From NCBI GenBank assembly GCA_963780805.1, contig CAWADP010000009.1:1426001-1490000 (forward strand): DNA of 64,000 bases, in the 5' to 3' direction. Under the pieces are notes generated by a model that searched no databases, was not told where the DNA came from, and saw nothing but the letters and a program-made list of their open reading frames with translations. Positions 19,205 through 27,423 of the stretch are shown here, one piece after another. Numbering within the stretch: position 1 is the first letter of the stretch; every line of letters begins with the position of its first letter. The translations under genes and the position numbers were made by a program. The DNA comes from JASHVB01 sp963780805. Lineage in GTDB: Bacteria > Pseudomonadota > Alphaproteobacteria > Acetobacterales > Acetobacteraceae.

Positions 19205-20053
19205 ATGCTCGTTTTTTCCCCCGACAGCACCCGCATCGCCTGCGATTCGCGCGGTTCCGGCCAGCATCTTTTGCTGGTGCACGGCACCGGGGCCCAGGGC
19301 GCGTTTTGGCGGCCGGTGCGGCCGGCGCTGGAAGCCGCGTTTACGGTGCATGCCATGGACCGCCGCGGACATGGCGAGAGCGGCGACGCTCCCCGCTATG
19401 CGATCGAGCGGGAGTACGAGGATGTCGCCGCCTGCATCCGCGCGTTCGGGCCGGAGCCGGTCGATGTGGTGGCGCACTCCTTTGGGGCGTTATGTGTGCT
19501 GGGCGCGCGCCGGATGGGAGCACGCGTCCGTCGCCTGGTGCTGTACGAGCCGCCGATCCCCGCGCCCGATGCGCCGTACTACGCGGGGGAGATCATCCCC
19601 ACGATGGCCGCGGCAATCGCCGCCGGCGATGCCGCCGAGGCATTGAGTTTGTTCTTGACAGGGGTGCATGGCATGCGGCCGGAGGACGTCGCGCGTCTGC
19701 GCCGGCTCGCCTCGTGGCGCGGGCAACTGGCCTCGGCGCCAAGGCTTATGCGTGAGTTGGCGGCGGTGCATGGCTTTCGCTTCGAGCCAGCGGAGTATAC
19801 GGACTGGCAGATTCCGACACTGCTGCTGCTGGGGGGCGACAGCCCGCCGCAGTATCGCGCGACAGCGGCGATGCTGCATGCCGGGCTGCCGGGGAGCCGG
19901 ATTGGGTTTCTGCCCGGTCAGTCGCACGACGCGGTGCGCGCCGCGCCAGCGATGTTCGTCGATGCAGCGGTGCGGTTTCTGCGAGTCAAGTGCCAGCCCG
20001 TGACAAGATTAACGGAGGGGGCCCAAGCCCCCACCTTCTACTTCAGGTCGTGA
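19205..20053 (+). CDS. alpha/beta-fold hydrolase
   Basis: This 282-residue protein has the alpha/beta hydrolase pattern: oxyanion-hole region LLLVHGTGAQGAFW, nucleophile elbow VVAHSFGAL with the Ser, an acidic residue region near LLLGGDSPP, and the catalytic His in LPGQSHDAV. The ATG at 19205 (MLVFSPDSTRIACD) is preferred because the frame upstream of it begins inside a P1 repeat. The last dozen residues (TEGAQAPTFYF) look like read-through beyond the domain. Substrate cannot be predicted. Confidence 0.87.
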   Translation: MLVFSPDSTRIACDSRGSGQHLLLVHGTGAQGAFWRPVRPALEAAFTVHAMDRRGHGESGDAPRYAIEREYEDVAACIRAFGPEPVDVVAHSFGALCVLGARRMGARVRRLVLYEPPIPAPDAPYYAGEIIPTMAAAIAAGDAAEALSLFLTGVHGMRPEDVARLRRLASWRGQLASAPRLMRELAAVHGFRFEPAEYTDWQIPTLLLLGGDSPPQYRATAAMLHAGLPGSRIGFLPGQSHDAVRAAPAMFVDAAVRFLRVKCQPVTRLTEGAQAPTFYFRS

Positions 20054-20108
20054 AAATAGGAACAAGTCTATGATTCCGCCGTCGCGGGCTTGTCCACAGA
20101 GCCTGATA

Positions 20109-20837
20109 TTAGCCATCCAACTCCGGGTAGCGGCGGAAGATCCCCGTCTCGTTGAACGGCACACGCCGTTCGCTCGCCAGATAGGCCTTCAGTCGCGACC
20201 GTTCCGCCACTGCTTCGCGCAGGGCCGCCACGCGCGGCAGCTTCGCCAACTCTCGCTCGGATGCGAGAGGAAACGCGAAACGCAATCCCTCAACCAACTG
20301 GAACAAGGACAGATCGACATAGGTGGCGGAGCCGCCAACCAGATGATTCGCTCCCACCGGGTTTGCCTCTAGAATCCGTTCGAACCAGCCGAGAAACTTC
20401 GGCATACGATCCCTTCGGAAGACTGCCGCACGCGCGATCGCCTCATCCTTTTGTTCGCGGAACCACTTATCCTCGTCGATCGGATGATGCGAATTATATA
20501 CCTCCTTAACAATGTCGTTGATCGTAAGCTGGATCTGATGCGTCCATAGCCGGCCGTCTTCGTCTGTCGGCGCAAGTCCGATCCGCCCGCCCAGATACAG
20601 CAAGATCGCCGCGGTGTGGCTGACGATCACGTCGCCATCGCGCAGGAACGGAGGGGCAAATGGAATGTGTGATGTGCCCTCACCGCGCATCAGAGCCAGC
20701 ATGAACGGAACGCCGCGTCCTTCGCTCTCCAGCCCCCGTGCCACATCGATATAAGCGGCCCCTGCATCTTCCAGCGCCAGGCGAACGAACTCGCCGCGTC
20801 CCTGGATTTCTGGCCAATAGAAGAACTCGTAAGGCAT
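20109..20837 (-). CDS. glutathione S-transferase family protein
   Basis: This 242-residue protein has an N-terminal thioredoxin-like GST domain (MPYEFFYWPEIQGRGEFVRL, VIVSHTAAILLYLG with the cis-Pro-like Ser-His contact region) and an all-helical C-terminal domain (AIARAAVFRRDRMPKFLGWF, GSATYVDLSLFQLVEGLRFA). It resembles the class that includes sigma/alpha-like GSTs with Tyr near residue 3-8. The ATG at 20837 follows GGAGAGGCG, a good ribosome site. It converges on the hydrolase gene. Confidence 0.9.
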   Translation of the reverse strand: MPYEFFYWPEIQGRGEFVRLALEDAGAAYIDVARGLESEGRGVPFMLALMRGEGTSHIPFAPPFLRDGDVIVSHTAAILLYLGGRIGLAPTDEDGRLWTHQIQLTINDIVKEVYNSHHPIDEDKWFREQKDEAIARAAVFRRDRMPKFLGWFERILEANPVGANHLVGGSATYVDLSLFQLVEGLRFAFPLASERELAKLPRVAALREAVAERSRLKAYLASERRVPFNETGIFRRYPELDG

Positions 20838-21000
20838 GGCACGCCTCTCCTGCCGATGACGGTGGGACCGCATGGTTGCCACGGAATGTCCCGCTGTTCC
20901 AGCCGCACCGCCACGGTGTGTCAATCTGACCTGGGAATGTGAACTCACAGCGAATTCAACACCGTCGCCAAAGTGACCGGTGCCGCCGCCATGCCGATGG

Positions 21001-21050
21001 CGCAGCGTGTGTTTCCGCGCGAGAACGCAGCGTGTGTTTCGGCGCGAGAA
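21001..21050. repeat. 25-bp tandem repeat, two copies
   Basis: CGCAGCGTGTGTTTC followed by a GCGCGAGAA ending occurs at 21001-21025 and again at 21026-21050 with one mismatch. The surrounding 20838-21142 gap holds no gene that I can see. Confidence 0.8.
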
Positions 21051-21142
21051 CCTGACCGCTTCGCGAGGGTTATCCTTGCAATACGTCTCCGGGGTGCGGA
21101 TCGCAACTGCTGACAGGTCGAGCGCCGCTCACACTCATTCCC

Positions 21143-21897
21143 CTACTCGGCCCCCCACCCTCCATCGATGACGAGACTCTGTCCGGTCATGAATGCCGAG
21201 GCATTCGACGCCAAAAACACCACGCCCCCTGCCATATCGTCCGGCACCGCGAACCGCCCCATCGGCGTATGTTCGCAACAGACGCTTCCCATGCACGTCG
21301 TGCTCCAGCAGCTCGTGCGTCAGGTCGGTATCCACCCAGCCCGGCGCCAGCGTGTTCACCCGCACGCCACGCTTCGCCCAATCGAGAGCCAGCGCCTTCG
21401 TCATCATCTCCACGCCGCCCTTCGACGCGCAGTACGGCACCGAGCGGGGCAGACCGCCATGCCCCGCCACCGAACTCACATTGATCACCGAGCCACCCGC
21501 GCCGATCGCCCCACCGAGATGCTTGCAGCACAGGAATAAGCCGGTCAGGTTCACGTCGATAATGTGCTGCCAATCCTCCAGCGACACCCGATCGATGGTG
21601 CGAAAGATCGGGTTGACGCCGGCGTTGTTCACCAGCACGTCGATGCGCCCGCAGCGCGCCAACACCGCGTCGCGGAGTGCCAGCACCTCCGCCTCGCGCG
21701 TGACATCCGCCACTTGCACCATGCTGCCGTCGCCGATCGCGGCGGCGGCGGCCTCCAGAGTCGCGCGCGTACGGCCCGACCAGCACGACGAAGCCGCCAT
21801 GCCGCGCCAGCGCCTCCGCCATGCCGCGGCCGATGCCGCGGCCGGCGCCGGTGACGACGCAGACCTTGCCCGTCAGGTTGAAATCCTGGTTCGCCAT
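21143..21897 (-). pseudogene. short-chain dehydrogenase/reductase, two frameshifts
   Basis: Three frames together give a complete classical SDR of about 250 residues. From the ATG at 21897: MANQDFNLTGKVCVVTGAGRGIGRG (cofactor-binding TGxxxGxG). Frame two takes over near 21775 (TRATLEAAAAAIGDG) and holds VLVNNAGVNP, the catalytic Ser region INVSSVAGHGG and YCASKGG with Tyr and Lys. Near 21275 a third frame supplies the end (PMGRFAVPDDMAGGVVFLAS, then SLVIDGGWGAE) with a stop at 21143. It follows the acyl-CoA dehydrogenase by five bases, so it belongs to that operon. The intact-looking active site suggests recent damage or base-calling errors. Confidence 0.85.
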
Positions 21898-21902
21898 TGG
21901 GG

Positions 21903-23072
21903 TCACCAGTTCGCGCCCTGCCGCGCGATGCGCTGCGCCAGCGACCAACGATGCACTTCCGACGGCCCATCGTAAATTCGAAACCCGCGCACTTCGCGGA
22001 ACAGTCGTTCAACCAACGTTTCGCCGGTGACGCCCTGGCCGCCCAGGACCTGCACGCAACGATCGACCACGCGCCAGATCGCCTCGGAGCAGAAGACTTT
22101 GGCGATGGAGGATTCGGTGGTGCCGCGCGCGCCCTGGTCGAGCAACCAGGCGGTGTGCCAGATCGCCAGTCGGCTCATGCGGATGTCGATCTCGTTGTCG
22201 GCCAGCATGAAGCCGACGCCTTCATGATTGACCAGTTTCGCACCGAACACCTCGCGCTGTTGCGCATATCCGGCGGCGATGTCGTGCGCCCGCCGCGCTG
22301 CTCCGAGCCACCGCATGCAGTGCGTCAGCCGCGCGGGCGCCAGCCGCACCTGGGCATAGCGAAAGCCCTTGCCGGGCTCGCCCAGGATATCGCTCGCCGG
22401 CACGCGCAGGTCATTGAACTTCACCACCGCATGGCCGCCGGCAAAGGCCTGGTCGAGGCTGTGCATGGTGCGCACGATCTCGATGCCCGGTTTGTCCATG
22501 TCGGCGAGGAACATCGTCGCGCCGCCGTCCTCGCTTTTTGCCATGATGATGGCGAAGGCCGCGCCGTCGGCGCCGGTGATGAACCATTTGGTGCCGTTGA
22601 TCACCCAGTGGTTGCCGTCCTTCACCGCGGTGGTGGTGATCGCCGCAGGGTCGGAACCCGCGCCCGGCGCCGGCTCCGTCATGCAGAAGCACGATCGCGT
22701 CTGTCCCTGCGCCAATGGCCGCAGCCATCGTTCCTTTTGTTCATGCGTCGCCACCTGCTCCATCAGGTGGATGTTGCCCTCGTCGGGGGCAAAGATGTGC
22801 ATCGCGACGGGCCCGAGCAGGGAATAGCCGGATTCTTCAAACACGATGGCCTTGCCGACGTGATCGAGCCCCAGCCCGCCGTACTCCGGCGCGGCGTGCG
22901 GGGCGAGCAATCCGGCCTCGCGCGCCAGGGCGACAAGTTCGCGGCGGAAGTCCTCGGTAGGGCCGTGCGCGGTCTGCCGCTGGTCGGATTCAAGCGGGAT
23001 GATGGTATCGCGCACGAAGGCACGCGTGCGGCGTTGCAGGTCTTGCAGTTCGGGGGAGAGGGAGAAGTCCAT
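21903..23072 (-). CDS. acyl-CoA dehydrogenase
   Basis: This 389-residue flavoprotein oxidises acyl-CoA thioesters at the alpha-beta bond. Three ACAD domains are visible: the helical N-terminus (MDFSLSPELQDLQRRTRAFV), the FAD-binding middle part (CFCMTEPAPGAGSDPAAI, WVINGTKWFITGADGA) and the C-terminal helical domain ending RGFRIYDGPSEVHRWSLAQR. The ATG at 23072 follows GAGAGGGAGAAG-like purines poorly, but the domain begins exactly there; the longer frame is P2 repeat. It is most like the ACAD10/11-type subgroup, consistent with the phosphotransferase gene upstream. Confidence 0.94.
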   Translation of the reverse strand: MDFSLSPELQDLQRRTRAFVRDTIIPLESDQRQTAHGPTEDFRRELVALAREAGLLAPHAAPEYGGLGLDHVGKAIVFEESGYSLLGPVAMHIFAPDEGNIHLMEQVATHEQKERWLRPLAQGQTRSCFCMTEPAPGAGSDPAAITTTAVKDGNHWVINGTKWFITGADGAAFAIIMAKSEDGGATMFLADMDKPGIEIVRTMHSLDQAFAGGHAVVKFNDLRVPASDILGEPGKGFRYAQVRLAPARLTHCMRWLGAARRAHDIAAGYAQQREVFGAKLVNHEGVGFMLADNEIDIRMSRLAIWHTAWLLDQGARGTTESSIAKVFCSEAIWRVVDRCVQVLGGQGVTGETLVERLFREVRGFRIYDGPSEVHRWSLAQRIARQGANW

Positions 23073-23095
23073 GCGAGGGGGCACCTTCGTAGTAC

Positions 23096-23227
23096 ATGAC
23101 TTCCCCCTCCCCTTGTGGGAGGGGGCCAGGGGGAGGGGGCCAGGGGGAGGGTGCGTACAGCCGCATACCCGCGGGAGCTCGCACCCCTCCTCGCCCCGGC
23201 GCCCTCCCACAAGGGGAGGGGGAGAGC
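23096..23227. repeat. P2 palindromic intergenic repeat
   Basis: Arms CCCCCTCCCCTTGTGGGAGG and CTCCCACAAGGGGAGGGGGA bracket a centre containing a repeated GGGCCAGGGGGAGG unit. It lies inside the phosphotransferase/acyl-CoA dehydrogenase operon and would form a strong hairpin in the mRNA. Confidence 0.8.
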
Positions 23228-23238
23228 AGTTACGATCA

Positions 23239-24309
23239 TCAGAACGCGCGTCCCTGCGCGATCTCGTGGGTGAATTCCAGGATCCCCGTGCCGATCGCGC
23301 TCAGCGGTTCATAGCGTGGATCGGTGGTGGCGCCGGTGCGCCAGCGCAGCCCGAGCTGCAGGAAGATCACCGCCAGCTTGTACATCGCCAGCACGCGAAA
23401 GAACAAAAAGTCGGACACATCGCGCCCGGTCAGCCGCGCATATTCGGCCACCGCCTGCTGCCGCGGATACAGGCACGCCTCGTCGGCTGGCATCTGCGCC
23501 ATATCGTGCATCGCCCGCGGATCGTCGGCGTGAATCCAGTAGCTCAGCAGCGTGGCGAAATCGAACAACGGGTCGCCGCGTGTGCCCTGGTCCCAATCCA
23601 CCACCGCCACCGGCGAAAAGTCTCCGGGATCCAAAATCATATTGTTTAGTTTGAAATCATTGTGCAGCAACCCCGCCGCTCCGTCCGGCACCATCCGCTG
23701 CTCCAGCCACACACCGACCCCCTGATGCAGCGCGTCGGTGCCGTCTTCCCTCGCCGTCAAACCACGCTTGCGCCAGCCGGCGACGGCGCGCGCCAGGAAA
23801 CCCTTTGGCCGTCCGAGATCGTCCAGGCCGATCGCCGCCGTATCCACCGCGTGGATCGCCGCCATCGTCTCCAGCAGTACCTGCGACAGCCGCGCGCCGA
23901 TCTCCGGCCGGTGCGCGAGGTCCGGCGGCACATGCTCGCGGATCACCAGGCCGGCGCGATACTCCAGGATCTGGAAGCGCTGGCCGATGATCGCGGGATC
24001 GTGGCACAGCAACACGCTGCGTGGCACGAACGGCAAGGCATCCGGCAGGCGCGACAGAATGCGGTGCTCGCGCGCCATGTCGTGGCTGCCGGCGGGCAGT
24101 TCGCCCATCGGCGGACGCCGCAGGACATACGGCTTACCATGCAGATGAATGAGATAGTTCAGGTTCGCCAGGCCGCCCGCGAATTGCCGCGGCGGCGGAT
24201 CGGAGTCCAGCCGCAACCCGCGTGCCGCCAGGAACGCGCGCACCGCATCCCAAGGCAGCTTCACACTGTCCGCGAGCGACCGCAGATCGGGCGGCGAGGC
24301 GTGCGGCAC
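23239..24309 (-). CDS. ACAD10/11-like aminoglycoside phosphotransferase-fold kinase
   Basis: This 356-residue protein has the APH/choline-kinase fold: a nucleotide-binding lobe (FAGGLANLNYLIHLHGKPYV), the catalytic loop LLHNDFKLNNMILD with the Asp and Asn, and the metal-binding VVDWDQGTRGDPLFDFA. In animals the related domain is fused to acyl-CoA dehydrogenase (ACAD10/11), where it phosphorylates 4-hydroxy fatty acyl-CoA; bacterial homologues commonly neighbour acyl-CoA dehydrogenases, as here. A role in hydroxy-acyl-CoA catabolism is inferred from that context. It is the first gene of a minus-strand operon with the dehydrogenase and SDR. Confidence 0.88.
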   Translation of the reverse strand: MPHASPPDLRSLADSVKLPWDAVRAFLAARGLRLDSDPPPRQFAGGLANLNYLIHLHGKPYVLRRPPMGELPAGSHDMAREHRILSRLPDALPFVPRSVLLCHDPAIIGQRFQILEYRAGLVIREHVPPDLAHRPEIGARLSQVLLETMAAIHAVDTAAIGLDDLGRPKGFLARAVAGWRKRGLTAREDGTDALHQGVGVWLEQRMVPDGAAGLLHNDFKLNNMILDPGDFSPVAVVDWDQGTRGDPLFDFATLLSYWIHADDPRAMHDMAQMPADEACLYPRQQAVAEYARLTGRDVSDFLFFRVLAMYKLAVIFLQLGLRWRTGATTDPRYEPLSAIGTGILEFTHEIAQGRAF

Positions 24310-24383
24310 GGTTCCTCCTGTCGAGCGACGCGCGATGCGGTTACAGATAGCCGAAAGCGCGCACGCGATACAGGAGGGGCGTC

Positions 24384-25334
24384 ATGACGGTACCGGATCA
24401 AGTGAAGCGGGTCGCGGTATTGGGTGCGGGGACCATCGGTGCAAGCTGGACCGCGTGGTTCCTTTCGCGCGGCATGCAGGTTGCGGTGTACGATCCCAAC
24501 CCCGCCGCGGCGGACTATGTGCGCCGCTTCGTCGCGAATGCGTGGCCGACGCTGGCGCAGCTTGGCATGACGGCGGATGCGTCGCCCGATGCCTGGAGTT
24601 TCACCACCGCCGCGGCGGACGCGGTGCGCGGCGTCGCCTTCGTGCAGGAGAACGCGCCGGAACGGTTGGAGATCAAGCACCGTCTATACGCCGAGATCGC
24701 CGGTGTACTGCCGGTTGACGCAATCCTTGCGTCCAGCTCGTCCGGATTGATGATGAGCGACCTCCAGCGCGGCTGTCCTGCGGCGCCGCGCATGGCGATC
24801 GGGCATCCGTTCAATCCGCCGCACTTGATTCCACTGGTGGAAGTGGTGGGCGGACGCGAAACCGCGGCGGACACCGTGGCTTGGTGCGTGGATTTCTATC
24901 GCGGCATCGGCAAGCGGCCGATCCATCTGCGCAAGGAAGCCGCCGGGCATCTGGCGAACCGCCTGCAGGCCGCGCTGTGGCGGGAAGCGGTCAGCGCCGT
25001 CGCCACCGGCCTCGCGTCGGTGGAGGATGTGGATACCGCCATCACTGCCGGCCCCGGCCTGCGCTGGGCGATCTTCGGCCCGCACATGACGTTTCATCTC
25101 GGCGGCGGTGAAGGCGGCATGCCGCATCTGCTGGCGCAGTTCAAACCCGCGTTCGAGGCGTGGTGGCGCACGATGGAAACCCCGGTGCTGTCCGATGCTG
25201 TGTGCCGGCAGATCATCGACGGGGTGAACGCCGAGGCGAAGGGCCGCGACACCGCATCGCTGGAACGCGAGCGGGATGCGCTGCTGGTGGCATTGCTCGA
25301 TCTATTGCAGCGCGGCCGCAATTCAGGCGGGTAG
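24384..25334 (+). CDS. 3-hydroxyacyl-CoA dehydrogenase family protein
   Basis: This 316-residue NAD-dependent enzyme has the Rossmann motif VAVLGAGTIGASWTAWF at the N-terminus, the conserved GHPFNPPHLIPLVEVVGG with the catalytic His region, and the C-terminal helical dimerisation domain (GHLANRLQAALWREAV). The overall form also fits L-carnitine 3-dehydrogenase, which shares this fold and length. It diverges from the phosphotransferase gene, and the two likely share a 75-base promoter region and a pathway. Confidence 0.9.
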   Translation: MTVPDQVKRVAVLGAGTIGASWTAWFLSRGMQVAVYDPNPAAADYVRRFVANAWPTLAQLGMTADASPDAWSFTTAAADAVRGVAFVQENAPERLEIKHRLYAEIAGVLPVDAILASSSSGLMMSDLQRGCPAAPRMAIGHPFNPPHLIPLVEVVGGRETAADTVAWCVDFYRGIGKRPIHLRKEAAGHLANRLQAALWREAVSAVATGLASVEDVDTAITAGPGLRWAIFGPHMTFHLGGGEGGMPHLLAQFKPAFEAWWRTMETPVLSDAVCRQIIDGVNAEAKGRDTASLERERDALLVALLDLLQRGRNSGG

Positions 25335-25357
25335 GGGCGGGGGATGAAGGAAACAAA

Positions 25358-25472
25358 CCACCCCCTCTCGCAACGAGCCCCTTGTGGGGGGCTGGGGGGA
25401 GGGGTCGCACACGCTTCAGTGCTACAATTCGACCCCTCCTCCCATCCCCGTCCCGCAAGGAGCGGGGAAGTC
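25358..25472. repeat. P2 palindromic repeat reaching into the HATPase gene
   Basis: The copy starts ACCACCCCCTCTCGCAACGA and ends CCCGTCCCGCAAGGAGCGGG. Its right part encodes, on the minus strand, the last dozen or so residues and the stop of the HATPase protein. Confidence 0.7.
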
Positions 25473-25922
25473 CACTTCTGCTACCACTTCTTCATTCGTG
25501 CGCGGGATCGTCAGCGTCAGCCGGTTGACCTCGCCAATCCGGTCGTAGCTGATCGACCGCGCGTACTGCCGCATCAGGTGGATTCCAAGCCCGCCGACCT
25601 GGGCATCCTCGGGGCCGGTGGGAAGCGCAGGGGACGGCACCGTCAGCGGATCGAATGGGCCGCAGCGGTCCTCCACGGTCACTTCCAGTGCCTCCGGCCC
25701 CGGGGTCACATGCAGCGCAACGAAACCCGCATCGCCGCCGTCAGGGGCACCGTGCATCACCACGTTGGCCGCCGCTTCCTCCAGACACAGGCGCAGCGCG
25801 AACTCTGCCGCCGCCTCCAGATGCAACGAGGCTGTTATCCCGTCCACCCAGCCGCCAAGTCGCGCCAACCCCGCCGTGCTGCGCTCGATGCGCAGCGCGA
25901 AGCTGCCGCCCGCCTCAGCCAC
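25422..25922 (-). CDS. RsbW-like HATPase anti-sigma/switch kinase
   Basis: This 166-residue protein has the GHKL ATPase fold of partner-switching serine kinases: N box FALRLCLEEAAANVVMHG, G1-like VEDRCGPFDP and G2 VGGLGIHLMRQYA. Such kinases bind a sigma factor or other target and phosphorylate their STAS antagonist. The GTG start at 25922 overlaps the stop of the STAS gene by eight bases, so the two are coupled. The domain ends at about RLTLTIPRTN; the last residues (PCGTGMGGGVEL) derive from a P2 repeat. The target is not known. Confidence 0.88.
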   Translation of the reverse strand: MAEAGGSFALRIERSTAGLARLGGWVDGITASLHLEAAAEFALRLCLEEAAANVVMHGAPDGGDAGFVALHVTPGPEALEVTVEDRCGPFDPLTVPSPALPTGPEDAQVGGLGIHLMRQYARSISYDRIGEVNRLTLTIPRTNEEVVAEVDFPAPCGTGMGGGVEL

Positions 25923-26253
25923 TGACGGCGGCTACTGCGTCTTCGAGGGTTCGCCAGATTGGCACAACATTGTCCGTACCGCTGCTGATCAGCACCAACT
26001 CCACGGCGATCGGCGGCGCCAGCAGCACCATCCGCCCGCCTTTCCGCTGCACCGTGCGTGCCCCCACGATCAGCAGCCGCAGCCCTAGCGACGCGACGAA
26101 ATCCACCTGCGACAGATCGATGATCAGCGCGCGCTGCGATCCGGCCAACGCGTTGAACGGCAGGTCAATTTCCTGCGTGCCGCCGATATCCAACCGGCCG
26201 GTCAGGTTCGCCTTCGTCACACCGGGCGCCACCTCTTCCGTCACCATGCGCAT
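25915..26253 (-). CDS. STAS-domain anti-sigma factor antagonist
   Basis: This 112-residue STAS protein (SpoIIAA/RsbV type) carries VDFVASLGLRLLIVGA, in which the Ser of the S-x-G-L motif is the usual phosphorylation site region. It would be phosphorylated by the overlapping HATPase kinase and reactivated by the SpoIIE-type phosphatase encoded upstream. ATG at 26253. Confidence 0.9.
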   Translation of the reverse strand: MRMVTEEVAPGVTKANLTGRLDIGGTQEIDLPFNALAGSQRALIIDLSQVDFVASLGLRLLIVGARTVQRKGGRMVLLAPPIAVELVLISSGTDNVVPIWRTLEDAVAAVSG

Positions 26254-26574
26254 CGCGTTGTCTGCTCCTTAATCGGGAATATTGAGCATCAGTTCCTGAT
26301 CCCACTGTGTCATGGCCGGGCTTGGCCGGCCACCGTGCGTCCGTGAGCGTGCCTTGTCAGGAAGGTGCAAGTCCATCCTGGGGCCTACCGATCAAGCCTG
26401 AAGCCGGAGGTAACTGCGTCATCGTGAGGTGGGGTGGGAAGCAACCCGAGGCGAAGCAGCAATCCATAGAATGACAAACTCGATTCGGCCGGGGCGTCTG
26501 GCGAGCCTCCGGTGGAGGCGTGGCCGACCGGCCTGCGCCGGCCATGACACGCTAGACTAACGGGGAATGGTAGA
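26254..26574. other. intergenic region with P3 repeat copies, no gene seen
   Basis: P3-type pieces lie at about 26306-26333 (TCATGGCCGGGCTTGGCCGG) and 26531-26549 (GCCTGCGCCGGCCATGACA). It splits the partner-switching genes into two blocks, so the STAS-HATPase pair may have its own promoter here. Confidence 0.55.
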
Positions 26575-26588
26575 CTAACGGGGAATGG
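26553..26588. repeat. 18-bp perfect tandem duplication at the 3' end of the STAS-HATPase gene
   Basis: TAGACTAACGGGGAATGG occurs twice without a spacer. The second copy contains the stop codon and last codons of the STAS-HATPase fusion on the minus strand; the first copy is a spare. Confidence 0.85.
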
Positions 26589-27411
26589 TCAGCATCAGCC
26601 GGTTCACGGGCCCAACCCGCGACCACGTCACGTCGCGCGCGTTCTGGCGCAGCAGGCCGATGCCCAGCCCACCCTCGCCCGGTGGTTCGTGCGCCGCGCC
26701 CGCGTCGGGGTTCCGCAGCGGATTGTACTCCTCGCACTGGTCCTGCAGCGTCACGCACAGCCGGCCTGGCTCGGCGATCAGCCGCACGCCTACCTTCTCG
26801 GCGTCTACCGCGGGAAGCGGCTTCGCGTGTGTGACAATATTGGTAACAGCCTCCTCCAGGCACAGCCGCAGCGCGTATTCGGTGCGGTGCGACAGGTTGA
26901 GCAGGATTGACAACTCGTCCACCCACGCACCGACGCGGGCGACGCCGCGCATGCTGCGCTCGGCTTCCAGCGAGAAGGGCAGGCTGGCGGCGGGGTTTTC
27001 GTCGTCGTCGTCGCCACCCATGCTGACCGCGATGATCGCGTCCGCCTGGTCCTGGAAGATCGGGATCACCGCGTCGGTGCCGCTGGTGATCAGCACGGCT
27101 TGAACCGACGGATCCGGCGCCAGGAACACCATGCGGCCGCCGCGCGACGCGATCGCTCGCCCGGCGGAGATCAGCGTGCGCAGCCCAGTGGAAGCGATGA
27201 AGCTGACGCGCGACAGGTCGACGATGAGCTGAGCCTGCGTCCGCGCCACCCGATCGAATGTGGCGCTGATAGTCTGCGCGCCGTTGGCATCCAGACGCCC
27301 GCGCAGGTTCACCTTGGTGATGCCGGGCGCCACGTCCTCGGCATCGATGAGCAAGCGCGGGCCGGCCCTGACCGGTGTCGCCCCTCCGCCGTTGCCGACC
27401 CGGTGCACCAT
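26575..27411 (-). CDS. fused STAS-HATPase switch protein
   Basis: This 278-residue protein joins an antagonist and a kinase that are normally separate. Residues about 20-125 are a STAS domain (VSFIASTGLRTLISAGRAI, with the S-T-G-L phosphosite motif); an acidic linker (GGDDDDENPA) follows; residues about 140-278 are a GHKL ATPase (EYALRLCLEEAVTNIVTHA, LQDQCEEYNPLRNP, GGLGIGLLRQNA). It starts at an ATG 12 bases after the FHA-phosphatase stop, so the two are one transcript. A fused pair could phosphorylate itself in cis, or the two halves could serve different partners; neither can be decided from sequence. Confidence 0.88.
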   Translation of the reverse strand: MVHRVGNGGGATPVRAGPRLLIDAEDVAPGITKVNLRGRLDANGAQTISATFDRVARTQAQLIVDLSRVSFIASTGLRTLISAGRAIASRGGRMVFLAPDPSVQAVLITSGTDAVIPIFQDQADAIIAVSMGGDDDDENPAASLPFSLEAERSMRGVARVGAWVDELSILLNLSHRTEYALRLCLEEAVTNIVTHAKPLPAVDAEKVGVRLIAEPGRLCVTLQDQCEEYNPLRNPDAGAAHEPPGEGGLGIGLLRQNARDVTWSRVGPVNRLMLTIPR

Positions 27412-27423
27412 GGCGACGACCCT

